A stretch of 64,000 nt of DNA from Poriferisodalis sp965215815 (lineage in GTDB: Bacteria > Actinomycetota > Acidimicrobiia > Acidimicrobiales > Poriferisodalaceae), in assembly GCF_965215815.1 (NCBI RefSeq), contig NZ_CBDCEO010000013.1:1-64000 (forward strand). Direction: 5' to 3'. Positions within the stretch are counted from its first letter, which is position 1. Each line of letters opens with the position of its first letter. Positions 17,001 through 23,576 of this stretch are shown in pieces. The translations under genes and the position numbers were made by a program. Below the pieces are notes generated by a model. The model was not told the DNA's origin. It did no database searches and worked only from the letters and a program-made list of their open reading frames with translations.

Positions 17001-19107
17001 ACAGCGCCGCTTCACTAACGCCGACTTCACACCGCTCAAGCTCCATTACCAGGACCAAGTGCTCCAGATTCACGTCATGGCGGAGTATGTCCAGCGCGGC
17101 TTGCAGGCCATGGCCGACGCACTGGCTCTCGTCATGGACTATTTCAGCCTGAAGCAGCAGGATTTTTTGCGCCGCTGGCTGCCCACCCGCGACAAGGAGA
17201 TTACGCGCCAGACCACGCCGGAGTCGTGGCGGTCCATTGTGGAAGACCTGAAGAATCCCGTCCAGCAGCGCATTGTCGCCGACGACCGAGAACAGACCAG
17301 CGTCCTGGTACTGGCCGGCCCCGGCTCTGGCAAGACGCGGGTCCTGGTCCATCGAATCGCCTATTTATTGCGCGTGCGACGTGAAAACCCGCGCGGCATT
17401 CTGGCACTCGCCTATAATCGCCATGCCGCGGTAGAAATTCGTCGTCGTCTGGCCGAACTGCTCGGCGACGACGCCCGAGGCGTGACCGTACTCACCTGTC
17501 ACGGCTTTGCCATGCGGCTGGTGGGCGCCAGCTTCAGCGGGCGCGCGGAACGCCTGGACAACGACGCCTTCCGAGAGATACTCCGGCAGGCGGTGGACCT
17601 GCTGCGGGGCGCCGGGCTGCCAGCGGACGACGCCGATGAGCAGCGGGCGCGGCTGCTGGCCGGTTTCCGCTGGATACTCGTAGACGAATACCAGGACATC
17701 GGCCCGGAGCAGTACGAGTTGATCTCGGCCCTGGCCGGCCGCACCCTGGCCGACGAGGACGACAAACTCAGCCTGTTTGCCGTGGGTGACGACGACCAGA
17801 ACATCTACGCTTTCGACGGGGCGTCGGTCGAGTTTATCAAGCGTTTCGAGGCGGACTATCGGGCCAGACCGGCCTTCCTGACGGACAATTACCGCTCCAC
17901 GGCCCATATTATTGCCGCGGCCAACACGGTTATTGAACCGGCCGCACGGCGCATGAAATCCGACCATCCCATCCATATTGACCGGGCACGCGCCCAGCAG
18001 CCGCTCGGCGGAGTCTGGGAAGAGTTGGACCTCGTGTCGCGCGGACGGGTGCAGATTATCCCCATACGGCGTGACCCGATCGCACAGGCCCAGGCGGCCA
18101 TAGCGGAATTGCAGCGTCTGTCCGCCCTGTCAGCGGACTGGGACTGGTCCGGCTGCGCGGTCATTGCCCGCGAGTGGCGATCCCTGGAGCCGGTACGGGC
18201 CGGCTGCGAAGTCTACGGCATTCCGGTCCAGATGGGCAACGAGGAAATCCCCGGGTTTTGGCGATTCCGAGAGACCCAGGCATTGCTTGCCTGGCTGCGC
18301 CGAGACGAAACCGACCTCGTGGACAGGAGCGTCCTCAGCGCTTGGCTGGACGCCCAAGTCTCGGGCCGCTGGACCCAACTGCTGCGAGAAGCCATAGACG
18401 AATACGCCCTGGAAACCGGCGGGACGGAAACTCCGCTGGATCACTTCATCGAGTGGCTGGCAGAGTGGGGCCGAGACGTGCGCCGACGGCAGCGCGGCCT
18501 GTTACTGTTGAGCGCGCATCGCGCCAAAGGGCTGGAGTTCGACCACGTGGTCGTTCTGGACGGCGGCTGGAACAGCGTCGGCCGCGGCGAAGACGCAGAC
18601 GCACTACGCCGGCTCTACTACGTGGCCATGACCCGTGCCCGGCAGACCCTGACGCTGACCTGCTTTGAAAGACCCCATTCGTTACAGACAATGTTGCACG
18701 CTCACCCTTCGGTCCTGCACCGGCCCCCGGTTGCACTGCCACCCTACCCCCCGGAGATGACAACCCGCTACCAGCGGCTCAGCCTGCGTGATGTTGATCT
18801 GAGCTTCGCGGGACGCCAGCCGGCCAGCAACTCGGTGCAGCGCGCCATTACCGCTCTTTCGCCTGGCGACCCGCTTCGAGTCCGCACTACGCAGCAACCG
18901 TGGCTGCTGCTGGATCGCGCTGGTAACGTGGTGGGCCGCCTCGCCAAAGGGTATACGCCGCCGGACGCAATGCGCTTGCGGTCGGCAACGGCCCTGGCCG
19001 TTGTGACGCGCAGCCGTACCGACTCTGAACCACAATACCAGGGCGCTCTCAAATGCGAGGAGTGGGAGGTGGTCGTGCCGGAACTGGTGTTCCAGCGCGC
19101 GGGCTGA
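14026..19107 (+). CDS. exonuclease-RecQ-UvrD fusion helicase
   Basis: This 1693-residue protein joins three DNA-processing units. Residues 1 to about 190 look like a DEDD 3'-5' exonuclease (Asp7/Glu9 in LDLEVG, GHN at 57-59, Asp64). A four-Cys/His patch (CTSPACEWCRERH, near 255) leads into a RecQ-type helicase with Walker A TGTGKS (Lys315), DEAH at 413-416 and the arginine motif EAGRAGRDR near 600. The C-terminal third is UvrD/Rep-like: AGPGSGKT (Lys1103), VDEYQD at 1219-1224, GDDDQNIYAF near 1255, HRAKGLEF near 1500 and YYVAMTRAR near 1533. It should unwind and degrade DNA. The start is a GTG without a clear RBS. The last 17 codons are repeated at 21572. It sits in the defence island, but a housekeeping repair role is not excluded. 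Confidence 0.88.
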   Translation: MDFLALDLEVGRHDNRLHAFGAVRSWSGKAQTFQGGDLNAALENLDTFAKGADYLLGHNLIAFDLPHLTAAKPGLRLLRLPAVDTLRLNPLAFPRHPYHHLVKHYQDGQLKRGRINDPELDARLCLDVFGDQQKALSETDPDLLTAWHWLTGADDAGAGFDAFFAALRGAARPSHVDAYGAIRDRLADTTCLTQSRAVLQEVLADTAGNGWGLAYALAWLSVAGGNSVMPPWVRHQFPEAGVLVRRLRDTACTSPACEWCRERHDARRELTRWFGFADFRPEPHDKDGRPMQQAIVEAIMAGQHVLGILPTGTGKSLCYQIPALSRYDKTGALTVVISPLVALMADQVSGLESHGVVSGVTINGMLSMPERSAALERVRLGDASILIVSPEQLRSRTVRRVLEQREIGLWVLDEAHCLSRWGHDFRPDYRYVARFIREKAPDGQIVCLTATAKPEVREDILTHFRDKLGVDLSVFDGGAQRTNLEFVVVPTTGGEKFAHIHQILTADLPPDTPGGAIVYCATRAQTEDIARYLCAKHIDAAHFHAGLSPETKKNVQRRFVYGDIRVIVATNAFGMGIDKPDVRLVIHADIPGSLENYVQEAGRAGRDRETARCVLLYTTDDIERQFGMSARSRLTRPEIHAILKALRNLDRKKRMDGQVVATVGEILGEDEDAAFERDSATDDTRVRTAISWLEEAKLLTREEDRVQVFPSSLRVGSLEEARAKLAKTTVTADYRRRLLAITESVIDADPDEGISTDELMTASGLPAEQVRRALHDLERLGIANNDTALTAFVHAGVQHASPKRLDEAADLEHALIVALQEAAPYMGKDETSTLHVRLVTQRLKDTGHTSALPERVVRILRGLALDGRGEEGGKGSLGLRGLGREAVQITLQREWAALIETAERRRAAARVLLDHLLDSLPSGSRGTDLLVETTLGKLLNAIRSDLELKTSVRNPERLLDRALLWLHEQEIIRLNKGLAIFRPAMSIRLSQEQRRFTNADFTPLKLHYQDQVLQIHVMAEYVQRGLQAMADALALVMDYFSLKQQDFLRRWLPTRDKEITRQTTPESWRSIVEDLKNPVQQRIVADDREQTSVLVLAGPGSGKTRVLVHRIAYLLRVRRENPRGILALAYNRHAAVEIRRRLAELLGDDARGVTVLTCHGFAMRLVGASFSGRAERLDNDAFREILRQAVDLLRGAGLPADDADEQRARLLAGFRWILVDEYQDIGPEQYELISALAGRTLADEDDKLSLFAVGDDDQNIYAFDGASVEFIKRFEADYRARPAFLTDNYRSTAHIIAAANTVIEPAARRMKSDHPIHIDRARAQQPLGGVWEELDLVSRGRVQIIPIRRDPIAQAQAAIAELQRLSALSADWDWSGCAVIAREWRSLEPVRAGCEVYGIPVQMGNEEIPGFWRFRETQALLAWLRRDETDLVDRSVLSAWLDAQVSGRWTQLLREAIDEYALETGGTETPLDHFIEWLAEWGRDVRRRQRGLLLLSAHRAKGLEFDHVVVLDGGWNSVGRGEDADALRRLYYVAMTRARQTLTLTCFERPHSLQTMLHAHPSVLHRPPVALPPYPPEMTTRYQRLSLRDVDLSFAGRQPASNSVQRAITALSPGDPLRVRTTQQPWLLLDRAGNVVGRLAKGYTPPDAMRLRSATALAVVTRSRTDSEPQYQGALKCEEWEVVVPELVFQRAG

Positions 19108-19124
19108 TCCACCCCCGTGTTTCG

Positions 19125-19196
19125 TTATGCGGAGGGGAGAAGGCGTTGGCATCCAGCACCCAGACAGGGACCTCAGCCACGCCGCACTCTTTGTTT
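19125..19196 (-). pseudogene. remnant of a second PIN toxin/antitoxin copy
   Basis: Read on the minus strand, this stretch matches the last few codons of the antitoxin gene and the first 12 codons of the PIN gene (GTG start at 19180, peptide VAEVPVWVLDAN), then jumps directly to the last PIN codons and stop at 19125. The intact pair lies at 21640-22363. About 370 bases of the PIN gene are missing and the frame is broken. It follows the helicase stop in the same order as the intact copy follows the helicase fragment at 21572. Confidence 0.75.
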
Positions 19197-19342
19197 GCGA
19201 CGCCACTTGGGCGGCCCTGAGTGAGCGCTATACGACCCAGCAACTCATGGACGTCGTCTCCACCGTCGGACAGTACAATATGGTGTCCATGGCGCTGAAT
19301 TCCTTTGGGGTGCAACTGGACGACGGCGTCGCCGGCTTCTAA
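19197..19342 (+). pseudogene. 3' fragment of a second CMD gene
   Basis: This repeats the last 146 bases of the CMD gene (13813-13958). The final 70 bases before the stop codon are identical; the 77 before that differ at about ten positions. It codes the C-terminal 47 residues (ending GVQLDDGVAGF) with TAA in place of TGA, and has no start of its own. Similarity ends at the stop codon on the right and abruptly at 19197 on the left, next to the antitoxin remnant. Confidence 0.9.
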
Positions 19343-19521
19343 GGGGGAATCCCCTCCAGCAGCACTTCGAAGAAGACTTCTTGTCTTCAATTTTGTAGAA
19401 AATACCCTTTCGCCAGCCTTCAAATACTGTAATATGGGCTTTCATGCAGAAAAACTGTATGAATTACGCTTATATTAAATCATGCAGTTCAATGATCCTG
19501 CACGAGTAGGGGTGGTCTACA
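19343..19521. other. AT-rich leader of the AbiL-type pair
   Basis: No gene fits in these 179 bases. The octamer TCATGCAG occurs at 19442 and 19480, and an inverted near-copy CTGTATGA lies at 19455, so 19455-19487 forms an imperfect palindrome around an A/T-rich centre. The palindrome lies 35 bases before the ATPase start and could be an operator and promoter. This is inference from symmetry alone. Confidence 0.35.
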
Positions 19522-20841
19522 ATGTTAATTCAATTCAGTGTTCAGAATTATCGATCATTCCGCGAGGAACAAACGCTTTCACTCGTAGCAGGCAAGGACG
19601 GTGCCCACCTCGATTCGCTCATTAACTGTGGGGGAAAATTCCGATTGTCCAAAGTCGCATCAATCTACGGGGCAAATGCTTCTGGGAAAAGCAACCTCGT
19701 GAAGGCAATGAAGGCGATGAGAGACCTTATCTTGGTTTCGGCTACTCAGATGAACCTAGGCGATAGGATTAAATTCGTTTCTCCGTTCCGGCTAGACACC
19801 TCAACCGTACAGGAGCCCTCCCGATTCGAGATTACCCTACTCATAGAAGGCGATATTTTTGTCTACGGATTCTCCGCGACAAAGGAACAGGTGCATGATG
19901 AATGGCTCTTTGTTCAACCACAAGGGAAACGAAGCTCAAAATGGTTACAAAGGTCACGTGATAAGGCCAGTGGAGTCACATCATGGGCTTTTCGAGGGCC
20001 ACTTAAGAGGGAGGCATGCCTGCTTAAAGAGAAAACGCGTGACAACGGTCTCGTACTGTCGCGAGCGGCAGAGCTGAACATTGAGGCGGTGACCCCCCTA
20101 TATCTCTGGTTTCGCAAAATGTTTTGGAGTTTTGACCTTTCAGATCCACCGACGGGCCTTAGGCAGCTCACCGCAGAGAGAATGAATGAGGATGAAGAGT
20201 TCCTAAATCGGGTCATTCGGTTCATACGAGAGGCCGACTTCGGAATAGATAGCCTGTCAGTAAAGGAAGGAGAGTGGATGCAAAGCGTTCCCGACGATGC
20301 TCCTAAAGAATTGCATGAATTGCGTGAGGTGTTTGTCAATCTTCAGAAGCTAGTAAGTAGTGAAAAGGTGGTACGCTTCTCGATTACTACAGAACACTCA
20401 CTCAATGACGGAGAGACCCAAATACCTTTCAGCTTAGAGGAAGATGAATCGAATGGAACTCAGCGTTTCTTTGCCTTAGCGGGACCTATTTTATCGGCTT
20501 TATCAGATGGGGATCTGCTTGTGATCGACGAGATCGACTGTAGCATGCACCCACTACTGACACGAAAAGTTGTCGAGTTGTTTCAAAGTCCAGAAGAAAA
20601 TACGAATGGTGCTCAGTTGATTTTTACAACTCATGACAGTTCCGTCATGGACCAGACACTATTGCGGAGAGACCAGATTTGGCTGACAGAAAAACGCGCA
20701 AATGGGTCTACTGAGTTATTTTCCTTATACGATTTTGGCGCTGACTCTCGACCACGAAAAGACACGGCTTTTGAAAAGAATTATTTAGCCGGGAGATACG
20801 GAGCTGTTCCAAACTTTGGTCCCTTCTTTGAGGATCTCTAA
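19522..20841 (+). CDS. AAA ATPase of an AbiL/RloA-type defence pair
   Basis: The 439-residue ATPase belongs to the AAA_15/AAA_21 group related to SMC/OLD ATPases. It opens with MLIQFSVQNYRSFREE, typical of AbiLi/RloA proteins, has Walker A GANASGKS (Lys56), a Walker B LLVIDEID near residue 335, and the switch motif FTTHDSS near 375. In AbiL systems this ATPase works with an RloB-like partner to abort phage infection; the partner follows here 25 bases downstream. Base composition is visibly AT-richer than the helicase before it, as expected for a transferred cassette. The block is bounded by truncated copies of the island's border genes. It should be cytoplasmic. Confidence 0.85.
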   Translation: MLIQFSVQNYRSFREEQTLSLVAGKDGAHLDSLINCGGKFRLSKVASIYGANASGKSNLVKAMKAMRDLILVSATQMNLGDRIKFVSPFRLDTSTVQEPSRFEITLLIEGDIFVYGFSATKEQVHDEWLFVQPQGKRSSKWLQRSRDKASGVTSWAFRGPLKREACLLKEKTRDNGLVLSRAAELNIEAVTPLYLWFRKMFWSFDLSDPPTGLRQLTAERMNEDEEFLNRVIRFIREADFGIDSLSVKEGEWMQSVPDDAPKELHELREVFVNLQKLVSSEKVVRFSITTEHSLNDGETQIPFSLEEDESNGTQRFFALAGPILSALSDGDLLVIDEIDCSMHPLLTRKVVELFQSPEENTNGAQLIFTTHDSSVMDQTLLRRDQIWLTEKRANGSTELFSLYDFGADSRPRKDTAFEKNYLAGRYGAVPNFGPFFEDL

Positions 20842-20866
20842 ACGAATCAATATTTCCTAATGCAGA

Positions 20867-21502
20867 ATGATGCGAAACAGGATAAGGCGTACAGCTCAAA
20901 AGAGAAAACTTAAGAAGACTATTTTGATCGTCTGCGAGGGCCAAGAAACTGAAAGAAATTATCTTGACGGTCTTAAACGCGAAGAGACTATCAGTAAGGC
21001 ATTCGCAATTACCGTAGTCCCTGGGAGGGGTGGGTCGCGGAGCCAAATTATCGAACGGGCAATCAATCAGAAGGCGCAACGCAGAGAAATGGATGTCGTC
21101 CTCTGTGTGCTTGACACCGAATCGCTGGAAACTATTGAGGCAAAAGAAGACCTTGCAACATCTCGCCAAGAAGCGGCCCATAACGATATCACCCTCTATC
21201 TGTCTAATCCGGCTTTCGAAGTTTGGCTCTTGGCCCACTTCAGAAGAACATCACGGTCATTCAGAAATTGTAACGCGGTAATTGTAGAGTTGGATAAGGA
21301 GTGGAGTGCAGCTTTCAGACAGCCTTATGATAAGAGTGATGACAAGGTGTATCAGAGGTTGGCAACCCGCACTCAAGCTGCGGTAACGAATGCAAAAATG
21401 GTTGTTGAAATTGATCACAAGGAAAAGCCCGATATTGCCGATCGCAATTCGAGTACAGATTTCTACCAGTTAGTGGAAAGACTCCTTTCTGGCACTTTGT
21501 AA
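20867..21502 (+). CDS. RloB/AbiLii-like protein
   Basis: This 211-residue protein has the RloB-domain hallmarks: a basic N terminus, VCEGQETERNYLDGL (Glu24 region), VLCVLDTES near residue 80 and LSNPAFEVWLLAHF near 105-118. The arrangement of acidic residues suggests a TOPRIM-like nuclease fold. It follows the AAA ATPase by 25 bases and is probably its effector, activated when the ATPase detects infection; this mechanism is inferred from the family. ATG codons occur in tandem at 20867 and 20870 and I cannot choose between them. A fragment of an LLM gene begins 16 bases after its stop. Confidence 0.85.
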   Translation: MMRNRIRRTAQKRKLKKTILIVCEGQETERNYLDGLKREETISKAFAITVVPGRGGSRSQIIERAINQKAQRREMDVVLCVLDTESLETIEAKEDLATSRQEAAHNDITLYLSNPAFEVWLLAHFRRTSRSFRNCNAVIVELDKEWSAAFRQPYDKSDDKVYQRLATRTQAAVTNAKMVVEIDHKEKPDIADRNSSTDFYQLVERLLSGTL

Positions 21503-21518
21503 TATGAAGAATCGATCT

Positions 21519-21571
21519 TCAGCCTTCATCAACATACCCGCGTAGCGCCAGCAGCACCTGCCCGCCCACTA
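21519..21571 (-). pseudogene. 3' fragment of a second LLM oxidoreductase gene
   Basis: On the minus strand this codes for QVLLALRGYVDEG and a stop, matching the C terminus of the intact LLM gene at 23577 (RVLPALREYVDES). Only about 17 codons remain. The match breaks off at 21571, exactly where the helicase fragment begins. It is the right-hand counterpart of the CMD fragment at 19197. Confidence 0.75.
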
Positions 21572-21622
21572 GAGGAGTGGGAGGTGGTGGTGCCGGAACT
21601 GGTGTTCCAGCGCGCGGGCTGA
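21572..21622 (+). pseudogene. 3' fragment of the exonuclease-RecQ-UvrD gene
   Basis: The last 17 codons of the helicase gene (EEWEVVVPELVFQRAG and stop) recur here with one base change, and the similarity continues through the following spacer into the PIN gene stop. There is no start, so it is not expressed. It shows that the PIN/antitoxin pair originally lay directly after a helicase gene. Confidence 0.85.
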
Positions 21623-21639
21623 GCCGCCCCGTTGTTTCG

Positions 21640-22068
21640 TTATGCGGAGGGTAGACGCCGGAAATGCTCCCAGGCGATACGTGGCGACCGGACAGTCACC
21701 GGCCCGCGGCAGTTCGGCGGGAAATGTTTCAGGTTGCCGCTCACCAGCGTTCGCAGGGGTGCCCGGAGGGCAACCTCCAGGAATACCGAGTCATCCGCGT
21801 CAGGCGGGGCCCGGTGCGGCCAGGGCAGCGCGGTGACATGTTCCTGGAATTGCAAGATAGCAAAAAAGGCATCCTGCCAAGCTCGTGCTATGCCAAGCCG
21901 TGGTCGGGCTAAGACCTCCCGGTATTCCAACTCAATACGGTCGTCAAACGCAAGCCGCAACCGACGCGCCAAGAGCATATCAACGAGGCGACCCGGTGGC
22001 CCAAGAGGCGAGAGGAGGCCCGACACAAGGACGTTTGTATCCAGCACCCAGACAGGAGCCTCAGCCAC
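21640..22068 (-). CDS. PIN-domain toxin
   Basis: This 142-residue PIN protein (COG1569-like) should be a metal-dependent ribonuclease. Acidic residues expected in the active site are visible: Asp10 in VLDTNVLVSG, Glu in LEYREVLARP near 48, and Asp residues in PPDADDSVFLEVAL near 90; SGNLKHF near 109 is also typical. It starts with GTG at 22068, overlapping the antitoxin gene by 8 bases, so the two are translationally coupled. A deleted second copy lies at 19125. Confidence 0.82.
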   Translation of the reverse strand: MAEAPVWVLDTNVLVSGLLSPLGPPGRLVDMLLARRLRLAFDDRIELEYREVLARPRLGIARAWQDAFFAILQFQEHVTALPWPHRAPPDADDSVFLEVALRAPLRTLVSGNLKHFPPNCRGPVTVRSPRIAWEHFRRLPSA

Positions 22069-22363
22069 GCCGTACTCTTTTTTTCCGTGCCCGTCGTGCG
22101 GCTCTGATCTCTCGCTCTAGGTCTGCGGGCGTGACGGCCTCCGCGTCGTTTTGGGAGGATCGTGTCCGCATCGCGCGCACTGCCCGGCGGGCACGGGCAA
22201 ACACGATTTCGCCGATATCCTCAAATAGTGTGGCGTCACTGGTGGGAATCATGATGCTGCAGGGGACCCCGTCTTTGGTGACCACCAGCGCCCCTTCCCG
22301 TTCAAGTTCCGCCCACACCTTCCCTGGCGCTGCGGTTAACATTCGTGAGGCGATTGTCTTCAT
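22061..22363 (-). CDS. Phd/YefM-like antitoxin
   Basis: The 100-residue protein has the short beta-strand pair typical of Phd/YefM antitoxins (GALVVTKDGVPCSIMIP) and a long basic C-terminal helix (REIRAARRARKKRVRRG), which would bind the PIN toxin. I start it at MKTIASRML (22363), the usual opening of this family; an ATG three codons upstream is possible. Its stop overlaps the toxin start. It probably represses the pair's own promoter. Confidence 0.75.
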   Translation of the reverse strand: MKTIASRMLTAAPGKVWAELEREGALVVTKDGVPCSIMIPTSDATLFEDIGEIVFARARRAVRAMRTRSSQNDAEAVTPADLEREIRAARRARKKRVRRG

Positions 22364-22464
22364 GCACGACATTTAATTGACATAATATCGTGCGTCAAGA
22401 ACGACAGCCACCTGCCTGCCTACCTGACGTTACGGTGGTGGGTAGAGTGTCGGATCAAAAATAC

Positions 22465-22833
22465 TCAGCTCGGACTCGTAACCGGCTGGGATGATTTTGG
22501 AGACGGGAGTTTGGCAATTTTGCAGAGGTGAAGCGAGCAATTTGATGGCTCTATCGGCAACTGTACTATCGGTTTCTTCATTTGGTTTGCCAACTCCAAT
22601 TCTAGTTGCACCCACTGAGACGATCTTGCGCTAGACGAATCTAACAAGATCATCCAATCAGTGGACGAAATCGCTCGGCTCAACTGTGGCTCAAGGGGTT
22701 GTTCCAAGTCCAGTCTTTCAAAATCTATCCAAGGCCGGAGACCAGCAGCCTGTACCATGTTTCGGACACACTGAGCGAAGGTCGCGTCAGCCCAAGAATA
22801 AGATATGAATATCGTTTGCTTATTGTGCATCAT
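22465..22833 (-). CDS. TIR-domain protein
   Basis: The 122-residue protein is little more than a TIR domain: TIFISYSWAD, WIDFERLDL, SSTDWMILLDSSSARSSQW and LELELANQMKKPIVQL follow the expected order, with a Glu in the LELE stretch where TIR NADases have their catalytic residue. Bacterial TIR proteins degrade NAD or make signalling nucleotides during phage defence. Its ATG overlaps the end of a two-helix membrane protein gene by 14 bases, so the two form an operon. After residue 90 the sequence loses TIR character; an alternative frame continues to 22430 (DRAIKLLASPLQNCQTPV), so a late frameshift is possible. Confidence 0.78.
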   Translation of the reverse strand: MMHNKQTIFISYSWADATFAQCVRNMVQAAGLRPWIDFERLDLEQPLEPQLSRAISSTDWMILLDSSSARSSQWVQLELELANQMKKPIVQLPIEPSNCSLHLCKIAKLPSPKSSQPVTSPS

Positions 22834-23395
22834 TGTTGAGTGGCGCTAGGAATCTCCCTTCGCCTTCAGTCTCGTTTTGGATAGCAATACCCGGTACATA
22901 GGTTGCGGCTTCGGCGAGATTCCATGAGCCATCTGACATAAGAGATTTCGTTGAAAATTGAACGACGCAGCCTCCCTGTACTTCCATCGCCTTTGTGCTC
23001 CGAATCCACGTCGGACCTTTGGCCTTGAACAAAAGTGTGAGGCGATCTGGGTTACCAAAGGTTTCCACGTCTTCAGCCTGCATGTCCTTCGTTTCCTTCA
23101 CGATCGGATGAGAAGCCCCGCTCATTGCTTGAATGTACTGGTCCACACCCACATGTCTACCGTATTCACTCGGAGGGTAGAAGGCATACGGCTTCCACCA
23201 AAGCACCGCGAAAAACCCTGCAGCGATCAGAACGGGGAAAAGGACGACAAAAATCGTAAGTGTTATCTGAATGGCCCCAGCCGTTTGAGTCGCAGCCACG
23301 CCAAGTGTTGCTTCTGAGAGCGATACAAATAATGAAATCACCCACAGTGGCGTTAAGCTGCGGGGAGCACTTATTTTTTCATTACTCGCGGCCAT
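22820..23395 (-). CDS. two-helix membrane protein coupled to a TIR protein
   Basis: This 191-residue protein has two hydrophobic segments (about residues 15-35 and 43-67), the second ending in WWKPYAFYPPSEYG, followed by a soluble domain of about 120 residues with alternating beta-like stretches (DRLTLLFKAKGPTWIRS). I recognise no named family. It is the first gene of the pair with the TIR protein and overlaps it by 14 bases. The simplest reading is a membrane-anchored sensor or effector for the TIR enzyme. Base composition is AT-richer than the catabolic genes nearby. The 180 bases before it are AT-rich and likely hold its promoter. Confidence 0.7.
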   Translation of the reverse strand: MAASNEKISAPRSLTPLWVISLFVSLSEATLGVAATQTAGAIQITLTIFVVLFPVLIAAGFFAVLWWKPYAFYPPSEYGRHVGVDQYIQAMSGASHPIVKETKDMQAEDVETFGNPDRLTLLFKAKGPTWIRSTKAMEVQGGCVVQFSTKSLMSDGSWNLAEAATYVPGIAIQNETEGEGRFLAPLNNDAQ

Positions 23396-23576
23396 AAGCT
23401 AAAATTCTACAAAGTAGCTCAGAATATAGATCATGGAGGATAAACAATTGTCAGGTACTTATCAGAGCAAGTTCTCATTTCGGCTCAATTATTCAGCAAA
23501 GAATTCTTATTTACAATGCCCAGAAAGCCACTCTGGATGCTAAGAAAAGTAAATCTGATGCCCTCTATAAGTGTCG

